Both the position numbers and the translations under genes were made by a program. From contig NZ_FLRH01000004.1 in NCBI RefSeq assembly GCF_900089585.1, positions 1,915,001 to 1,979,000 on the forward strand: a stretch of DNA of 64,000 nucleotides. Reading direction: 5' to 3'. This document shows positions 59,143 to 64,000 of this stretch, one piece after another (within the stretch, counting starts at the first letter, position 1; each line of letters starts with the position of its first letter). Under the pieces are notes generated by a model. That model saw only the letters and a program-made list of their open reading frames with translations, was not told the origin of the DNA and searched no databases. This DNA is from Micromonospora sediminicola (GTDB lineage: Bacteria > Actinomycetota > Actinomycetes > Mycobacteriales > Micromonosporaceae).

Positions 59143-60429
59143 TCACTCGGCCCCGGGGGACACCACGTAGAAGCGGGGCATCGGCAGCACCCGCATCCGC
59201 AGCCGGGCACCGGAGCGGCGCAGCTGCCAGGTGAGCGCCAGCAGCGCCGCGGCCAGTGAGATCAGGCCACCCATCCAGATGCTCGCGCCGGCGCCGAACC
59301 GCTCGGCCACCCACCCGATGATCGGCGCGCCGACCGGGTTCGTCCCCAGGAACACCAGCACCCACAGCGCCATCACCCGTCCCCGGAAGGAGGCGTCGAC
59401 GCCGAGCTGCACGCGCTGGTTGGCGGCCTGGGCGAAGAAGACCATGAAGAACCCGGTGGGCAGCAGGAGCGAGACCACCATCCAGTACGCCGGCGCGAGC
59501 CCGACCAGGGTGCCGAAGCTGGCGCAGCCGATCGCCGCGCCGAGCACCAGCCAGACCGAGGGCCGGCTGCGCCGGCCGGTCCCGGCGAGCGCGCCCACCA
59601 GCGCGCCGACCGCCAGCGCGGTGCTGAACAGGCCGAACGAGGCGGCGCCGGTGTGGAACACGGTCTTGGCCAGCGCGGCGAGGGTGAGCTGGAAGTTGAA
59701 CAGGCTCATCCCGATCACCGACATGACGACCATCGGCAGCAGGAGGTCGGGGCGGCGCGCCACGTAGCGCAGGCCGTCCACCACCCGCGCCTGGTCCCGC
59801 TCGCCGGCCGGCGGCAGGTCCTTGCGGTGCAGCTCCTGCGGGCGCATCCGCACGACGTTGACCAGCGGGGCGATCGAGCTGAGCGCGGTGACCAGGAAGA
59901 CCGGGCCGACGTCGAAGGCGGCGATGGCCAGGCCGGCGACGGCCGGGCCGACGATCCGGGCGGAGTTGAACACGGCCGCGTTGAGCGAGAGCGCGTTCGG
60001 CAGCAGCGGCATGCCGACCAGCTCGGAGACGAACGCCTGCCGGACCGGGGTCTCCACCGCGTTGGCGACGCCGAGCAGGGCGGCGAACGCGAAGACGTGC
60101 CAGAGCTGCACGACGCCGGTGACGACCAGCAGGCTCATCCCGAGCGCCAGCACGGTCCAGAACGCGTTGGCGACGAAGAGCAGCATCCGCTTGTCGTAGC
60201 GGTCGGCGAGCCGGCCGGAGAGCAGGGTGAGCAGGAGTACGGGGGTGAACTGCAACGCGGTGACCACGCCGAGCGCGGTCGCGGAGTTGTCGCTGAGCTC
60301 GAGGACGAGCCAGTCCTGGGCGATGAACATCATCCAGACGCCGATCAGTTTGATCAGCTGCCCGGTGGCGAAGAGTCGGTAGTTGCGGACTCGTAGGGAC
60401 TGGAACATCGTGCTCAGCTTGGCCTGCAC
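59143..60429 (-). CDS. MFS transporter (drug efflux type)
   Basis: A 428-residue major facilitator of the MFS_3 group with about twelve helices; the loop 2-3 motif is GRLADRYDKRMLL and the sequence VETPVRQAFVSEL (after helix 4) is typical of this exporter class. GTG 60429 follows GAGGAGGCGCACCTAGA; ATG 60468 is an alternative without a good ribosome binding site. It is 69 nt downstream of the MarR gene on the same strand, suggesting a MarR-controlled efflux operon. Its stop is followed at once by repeat copy 4. Confidence 0.9.
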   Translation of the reverse strand: MQAKLSTMFQSLRVRNYRLFATGQLIKLIGVWMMFIAQDWLVLELSDNSATALGVVTALQFTPVLLLTLLSGRLADRYDKRMLLFVANAFWTVLALGMSLLVVTGVVQLWHVFAFAALLGVANAVETPVRQAFVSELVGMPLLPNALSLNAAVFNSARIVGPAVAGLAIAAFDVGPVFLVTALSSIAPLVNVVRMRPQELHRKDLPPAGERDQARVVDGLRYVARRPDLLLPMVVMSVIGMSLFNFQLTLAALAKTVFHTGAASFGLFSTALAVGALVGALAGTGRRSRPSVWLVLGAAIGCASFGTLVGLAPAYWMVVSLLLPTGFFMVFFAQAANQRVQLGVDASFRGRVMALWVLVFLGTNPVGAPIIGWVAERFGAGASIWMGGLISLAAALLALTWQLRRSGARLRMRVLPMPRFYVVSPGAE

Positions 60430-60498
60430 TCTAGGTGCGCCTCCTCGCGTCGGGTACGCCTCATCCACAACGGACGAAGCGAACCGCGCGACGCGGTG

Positions 60499-60948
60499 TC
60501 AGGCGCGGGCGATTGCCTGAAGGATGTCCGCGGCCCGCCGTAGCGTGTCGCGTTCCTCCTCGCTGAGCGCGGCCAGCCGGCTGGCCAGCCACTCGTTGCG
60601 GGCCCGCTCGAACTGGTCGAGCACGGCCCGTCCCCCCTCGGTCGCCGCCAGGATGACCTGCCGTCCGTCGGTCGGGTGGGGGGTGCGCTGCACGAGGCCC
60701 CGCTCCTCCAACTTCGCGACGATCTTCGTCATCGTGGGCGGCTGCACCCGTTCGACGTCGGCCAGTTCCCGGGGCGTGAGGGCGCCTGCCAGCTTGAGGC
60801 TGGTGAGCGCCGACAGCTGGGTGACCGTGAGGTCGCCGACCGGCCGGGCCTGTCGGACCCGCCGGTTGAGTCGGGTGATCGCATCTCGCAGCTGGGGGGC
60901 CAGCTGCGCCGGTGGCACGCGTTTCGCCGTCACCGTCCGCTCCGTCAC
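60499..60948 (-). CDS. MarR family regulator
   Basis: A 149-residue MarR protein: winged helix with LTVTQLSALTSLKLAGALTP, RELADVERVQPPTMTKIVAK and wing GLVQRTPHPTDGRQVIL, flanked by dimerisation helices. It should repress itself and the downstream MFS gene, released by a drug-like ligand. GTG 60948 lies 7 nt after the reverse-strand hexamer TAAGCT, so it may be leaderless. Confidence 0.92.
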   Translation of the reverse strand: MTERTVTAKRVPPAQLAPQLRDAITRLNRRVRQARPVGDLTVTQLSALTSLKLAGALTPRELADVERVQPPTMTKIVAKLEERGLVQRTPHPTDGRQVILAATEGGRAVLDQFERARNEWLASRLAALSEEERDTLRRAADILQAIARA

Positions 60949-60953
60949 ACTCG

Positions 60954-60966
60954 TTAGCTTAACTAA
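60954..60966. promoter_or_regulatory. MarR operator
   Basis: TTAGCTTAACTAA is a 13-bp dyad (TTAG/CTAA) covering the probable -10 (TAAGCT on the reverse strand) just upstream of the MarR start. A related GTTAGC/GCTAAC pair spans 60953-60980. Confidence 0.55.
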
Positions 60967-61009
60967 TGAGCCTGGCTAACGACATGCGTTATGACCAGGC
61001 TCACCAGCG

Positions 61010-62491
61010 TCAGAGCAGCACGGACTCGATCGGCCCGCGCAGGAAATAGAGGATGAAGAGCGCGGCCACGCCGTACAGCAGGGGGTGGACCTCCCGCGCC
61101 TTGCCCTTCGCCAGCTTCACCAGCACGTAGCTGATCACGCCGGCCCCGATGCCGTTCGAGATCGAGTAGGTGAACGGCATCAGCACGATGGTGAGGAACG
61201 CCGGGATGGCGATCTCGTAGTCGGTCCAGTCGATCGTGCGGACCGCCGTCATCATCAGGAAGCCGACCACCACCAGCGCCGTCGACGCGGCCTCGAACGG
61301 CACGATCGCCGACAGCGGCGCCAGGAACATGGCCAGCAGGAACAGGGCGCCGGTGACCAGGTTGGCCACGCCGGTCCGGGCGCCCTCCCCGACCCCGGCC
61401 GCGCTCTCGATGTACGAGGTGTTGCTCGACACCGAGGCCGCGCCACCCGCGGCGGCGGCGATCGAGTCGACCAGCAGGATCTCCTTGGCGCGCGGCGGGG
61501 TGCCCTGCTCGTCGAGCATGTCCCCCTCCTGGCCGATCGCGACCATCGTGCCCATGGTGTCGAAGAAGTCCGTGATCAGAAGCGTGAAGACGAACATCAG
61601 CGGGACCAGCCAGCCGACCCGGGTCCACGAGTCCAGCACGTTGAAGTTGCCCAGCAGCGACAGGTCCGGCAGGTCCACCACCTGCTTCGGCAGCTCGGGC
61701 ACGTTCAGCGCCCAGCCCTTCGGGTTCGGCTTGCCGTCGACGAAGGACGGGCCGATGTTGCCGATCGCCTCGACCACGACGGCCAGCACGGTGGAGGCCA
61801 GGATGCCGATCAGGATCGCGCCACGGACCCGGCGGACCACCAGCACCACGGTGATCAGCAGGCCCACCACGAAGACCAGCATCGGCCAGCTGACGATCTT
61901 GCCGTTGATGCCCAGCCCGACCGGCACGGTGCTGTTCGCCGCGTCCGGCACCCGGCGCACGAACCCGGCGTCGACCAGCCCGATGATGGTCAGGAACAGG
62001 CCGATGCCGACGCCGATCGCGGTCTTGAGCTGCGTCGGCACGGACCGGAACACGGCGGTACGCAGCCCGGTGAGCACCAGGATGCCGATCAGCACACCCT
62101 CGATGACCACCAGGCCCATCGCGTCCGCCCAGGTCATCTGCGGCGCGATCTCGAAGGCGACCAGCGCGTTCACGCCCAGCCCGGCGGCCAGCGCGATCGG
62201 GAACCGGGCCACCACCCCCATCAGGATGGTCATCAGACCGGCCACCAGCGCGGTGGCCGCGGCCAGCGCCGGGATGGCCAGCGTGCGCCCGTCGGCATCC
62301 TCCGCGCCGCCGAGGATCAGCGGGTTCAACACCACGATGTACGCCATCGTGAAGAACGTCGCGAACCCGCCCCGGATCTCCCGGCCGGTGGTGGACCGGC
62401 GGGCGGAGATCTCGAAGTAGCGGTCGAACGCGTTGCGCGGGTGCGCGGGGTCGGGCGGCGTGCCGTGATCCGGCGGCGGAGCAATGGACAT
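61010..62491 (-). CDS. NCS2 family purine permease (AzgA type)
   Basis: A 493-residue nucleobase permease of the AzgA-like NCS2 group (hypoxanthine/guanine/adenine uptake). The N-terminal RNAFDRYFEISARRSTTGRE, FATFFTMAYIVVLNPLIL and the later FTLLITDFFDTMGTMVAIG are characteristic; about fourteen helices are predicted. ATG 62491 has GAGGACCCGATG nearby. It is monocistronic and convergent with nothing; it shares its upstream region with the DUF2530 gene. Confidence 0.93.
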   Translation of the reverse strand: MSIAPPPDHGTPPDPAHPRNAFDRYFEISARRSTTGREIRGGFATFFTMAYIVVLNPLILGGAEDADGRTLAIPALAAATALVAGLMTILMGVVARFPIALAAGLGVNALVAFEIAPQMTWADAMGLVVIEGVLIGILVLTGLRTAVFRSVPTQLKTAIGVGIGLFLTIIGLVDAGFVRRVPDAANSTVPVGLGINGKIVSWPMLVFVVGLLITVVLVVRRVRGAILIGILASTVLAVVVEAIGNIGPSFVDGKPNPKGWALNVPELPKQVVDLPDLSLLGNFNVLDSWTRVGWLVPLMFVFTLLITDFFDTMGTMVAIGQEGDMLDEQGTPPRAKEILLVDSIAAAAGGAASVSSNTSYIESAAGVGEGARTGVANLVTGALFLLAMFLAPLSAIVPFEAASTALVVVGFLMMTAVRTIDWTDYEIAIPAFLTIVLMPFTYSISNGIGAGVISYVLVKLAKGKAREVHPLLYGVAALFILYFLRGPIESVLL

Positions 62492-62572
62492 CGGGTCCTC
62501 ATCGGGTTATCGACCGGGTTTTGTCGCGCGCATCGTCCCAGATCACCCGGCGGGCAGGGAAGGACGATCACG

Positions 62573-62584
62573 TACGCTGGACCG
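62573..62584 (+). promoter_or_regulatory. leaderless promoter of the DUF2530 gene
   Basis: TACGCT (62573-62578) plus six bases precede GTG 62585. It is the fourth example here of TANNNT-N6-GTG. Confidence 0.5.
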
Positions 62585-62845
62585 GTGCCCCGAGAGCAGC
62601 AGCCGCGGCCCGAGCCGCTCGACCCGCCGATGGTGCCGTTCGCCGTCGCCGGGCTGATCGCCTGGGCGGTGGCCGGCCTGGTGCTGCTGCTCTTCTTCCG
62701 CGACTGGCTCACCGCGCACGGCCACCAGAACTGGCTCTGGACCTGCCTCGCCGGTTTCCTGTGGGGCTTTCCCGGGCTGGCCACGATGATGCGGCACGAC
62801 GCCAACCGGCGTCGCCGCCGGGCGGCCGCCCAGCCTCAGCGCTGA
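62585..62845 (+). CDS. DUF2530 membrane protein
   Basis: An 86-residue protein with two membrane helices (about 18-40 and 52-70), an N-terminal PRPEPLDPPMVPFAVAG and a basic C-terminal tail (RHDANRRRRRAAAQ), matching DUF2530. The function is unknown. The gene normally lies beside an NCS2 permease or MarR in actinobacteria, as here. It converges with the DUF3027 gene (4-nt gap). Confidence 0.88.
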   Translation: MPREQQPRPEPLDPPMVPFAVAGLIAWAVAGLVLLLFFRDWLTAHGHQNWLWTCLAGFLWGFPGLATMMRHDANRRRRRAAAQPQR

Positions 62846-62849
62846 CCGG

Positions 62850-63674
62850 TCAGGGGTGGCCGTACGGCTCCGCCGGCTCGGCCGCCTCCACCGAGCCCGG
62901 GGCGCGGCTGACCGACATGGCCTCGACCGCGCTGTCGTCGTAGACCGTGGGCAGCTCGTCGACCGGCGTCTCGGCCGCCGCCTCGACCAGCGTCTCCGAG
63001 TGCGCGCCACAGCCGTGGTCGGCGCTGACCACCCGGCCGTCGTCCGGGGCGAAGAAGTTGCCGCAGGCGCCGAAGGCCAGCCGGAGCGCACCGGCCAGCG
63101 GCAGGTAGAAGCCGCAGGTGCCGCAGCGGGCGGCGGCCGGCGCGGCGGCGGAGATCGGGGCGTCCGGCCCGTGGTCGCCGTCGTACCAGCGCTGGGCGGT
63201 GTCGGCGCGTCCCTCGCGGGACAGCACCCGGGCCCGGCCGAGGCCCAGCTCCCAGGAGGTCTCCTCCACGGCCGGGTCGTCGGAGAGCAGGTAGCCGGGG
63301 GCGAGCCGCTCGTCGTCGGCCGGGGTGGGCAGCAGGTCGCCCGGGCCGAGGTCGCCCGGCTTGAGCCGCTCCTGCCAGGGCAGCCAGCCCGGGGCGAGCA
63401 GCGCGTCGGGGCCGGGCAGCAGCACCGTCTCGCAGATGGTGACGTGCTTGCTGCGCGGCACCCGGGTCACCGTGACGGCCCAGCGCCAGCCGCGGTAGCC
63501 GGCCATCCGGCAGTCGAAGTAGTGGGTGACGAGCCGGTCACCCTCGGCGACGGCCTGGAGGTGGTCGCCGACGTCGGTCGGCTCCACCTCGGTGATGGCG
63601 TCGCGGGCCACCTCGACGGCGGCGGCGCAGGCCTGGTCGAGCCGGGGAGCGCGGGCGGAGGCGGGCCTGGTCAC
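62850..63674 (-). CDS. DUF3027 protein with zinc-binding C-terminal region
   Basis: A 274-residue DUF3027 protein, conserved in actinobacteria next to cold-shock/RNA-related genes. Core motifs are WRWAVTVTRVPRSKHVTICE, LLPGPDALLAPGWLPWQER and YLLSDDPAVEETSWELGLGR. The C-terminal part has Cys/His pairs (RCGTCGFYLPL; FGACGNFF; HGCGAHSE), probably a zinc site. GTG 63674 is preferred because the reverse strand has AACAAT six bases upstream; ATG 63692 is an alternative. The role is unknown. Confidence 0.85.
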   Translation of the reverse strand: MTRPASARAPRLDQACAAAVEVARDAITEVEPTDVGDHLQAVAEGDRLVTHYFDCRMAGYRGWRWAVTVTRVPRSKHVTICETVLLPGPDALLAPGWLPWQERLKPGDLGPGDLLPTPADDERLAPGYLLSDDPAVEETSWELGLGRARVLSREGRADTAQRWYDGDHGPDAPISAAAPAAARCGTCGFYLPLAGALRLAFGACGNFFAPDDGRVVSADHGCGAHSETLVEAAAETPVDELPTVYDDSAVEAMSVSRAPGSVEAAEPAEPYGHP

Positions 63675-63779
63675 CGGTCCATTGTTCCCCATGCCCGTGG
63701 AACGGTGACAGGCACTCCCCGGAGTCGTTCTCTCCGGGTGATGCGGCGCGCGTGGAGCAGATGGGCGAGGATGGGACAC

Positions 63780-64000
63780 ATGGCGCTGTCCTCCCGCTCC
63801 GGCCGCTCCTTTCTCGGGCGGACCGTCGGCACCGGCATCCGCGCCACCCGGCTGCTGCTGCGGGGCTCGGTGCACGGTGGGCGCTGGATGACCCGCCGGG
63901 CCGGCACCGCCCGAGCCCGCAGCGCCGGCAACGAGGTGGGCATGGTCCGCCTCTTCGACCTGCACGCGCTCTCCTGCGCCGGCGACACGCTGATCGCCAT
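63780..64000 (+). CDS. MFS transporter-like protein, N-terminal part (runs off the window edge)
   Basis: From ATG 63780 the frame stays open to the end of the window (73 codons). The product begins with a basic region (SSRSGRSFLGRTVGTGIRAT; RRAGTARARSAGN) and then EVGMVRLFDLHALSCAGDTL, which resembles the start of the first helix of actinobacterial MFS transporters found near DUF3027 genes. GAGGATGGGACAC just upstream may be the ribosome binding site. The family call rests on a short segment. Confidence 0.55.
   Translation, partial: MALSSRSGRSFLGRTVGTGIRATRLLLRGSVHGGRWMTRRAGTARARSAGNEVGMVRLFDLHALSCAGDTLIA

Noticed and set aside
60429..60468. ATG 60468 as start of the MFS gene
   Set aside because: GTG 60429 has a strong, well spaced GAGGAGG, and the extra 13 residues do not look like transporter N-terminus; I could not exclude it fully.

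Overview
The window is a very GC-rich actinobacterial chromosome segment with dense genes, frequent GTG starts, many 4-nt ATGA/GTGA overlaps and several probable leaderless genes. Gene content (SepH, DUF3027, DUF2530, MT0933-type antitoxin, DUF397, F420/PPOX-type enzyme, mycobacterial-type SerC and citrate synthase 2, an ESX-type secretion locus without eccA, PE or PPE genes) points to a member of the Micromonosporaceae, most likely Micromonospora or a close relative. I infer this from gene content and style. No rRNA, tRNA, CRISPR array, insertion sequence or prophage was recognised.

Layout. 1-900: N-terminal part of a beta-carbonic anhydrase and a winged-helix regulator. 0.9-13.2 kb: a type VII (ESX) secretion locus: mycosin protease mycP, two WXG100 proteins, the three-ATPase motor eccC, membrane components eccD, eccE and eccB, then two overlapping genes for a helical YxxxE-signal protein and a WXG-domain protein with a long Gly/Pro/Thr-rich tail. 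The last two look like a substrate pair. 13.2-16.8 kb: PadR regulator with a MacB/FtsX-type ABC exporter. 16.8-24.2 kb: lipocalin, small membrane or secreted proteins, an F420/FMN-type split-barrel protein, a secreted C39-like peptidase, an AI-2E family permease, an alpha/beta hydrolase, and a MerR-thioredoxin pair. 24.2-27.3 kb: GH65 disaccharide phosphorylase with beta-phosphoglucomutase. 27.4-36.9 kb: thioesterase, a TetR/FAD-monooxygenase divergent pair with a clear 33-bp operator, a YtrA-type GntR/ABC operon, a sulfotransferase, a kinase-NTF2 fusion, an orphan DUF397 gene next to a truncated regulator, and a second TetR. 37.0-44.3 kb: a sugar-type ABC ATPase, then a teichoic-acid-like wall polymer cluster (GT2/TagF-like transferase, CDP-alcohol phosphotransferase, TagH/TagG-like exporter). 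44.3-64.0 kb: mostly core metabolism and membrane functions: L-serine dehydratase, PspC, DUF4230, acyl-CoA dehydrogenase, ParB-like protein, nitroreductase, aldose epimerase, MFS, pyridoxine oxidase, citrate synthase 2, SerC, SepH, aldo/keto reductase, ThpR, MarR-MFS, NCS2 purine permease, DUF2530, DUF3027 and the start of another MFS-like gene.

The most distinctive non-coding signals are (i) a roughly 55-nt element present four times, each time 0-5 nt after a stop codon and always in the same orientation relative to that gene, made of two tandem halves each centred on GGGGCCCC; (ii) two copies, 23 kb apart, of a 40-bp inverted repeat with 18-bp arms; and (iii) a recurrent TANNNT-N6-GTG arrangement marking leaderless genes. 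The candidate for a little-described system is the ESX locus with its dedicated two-gene substrate-like module. The kinase-NTF2 fusion and the 3'-end repeat family are the other items most worth checking.
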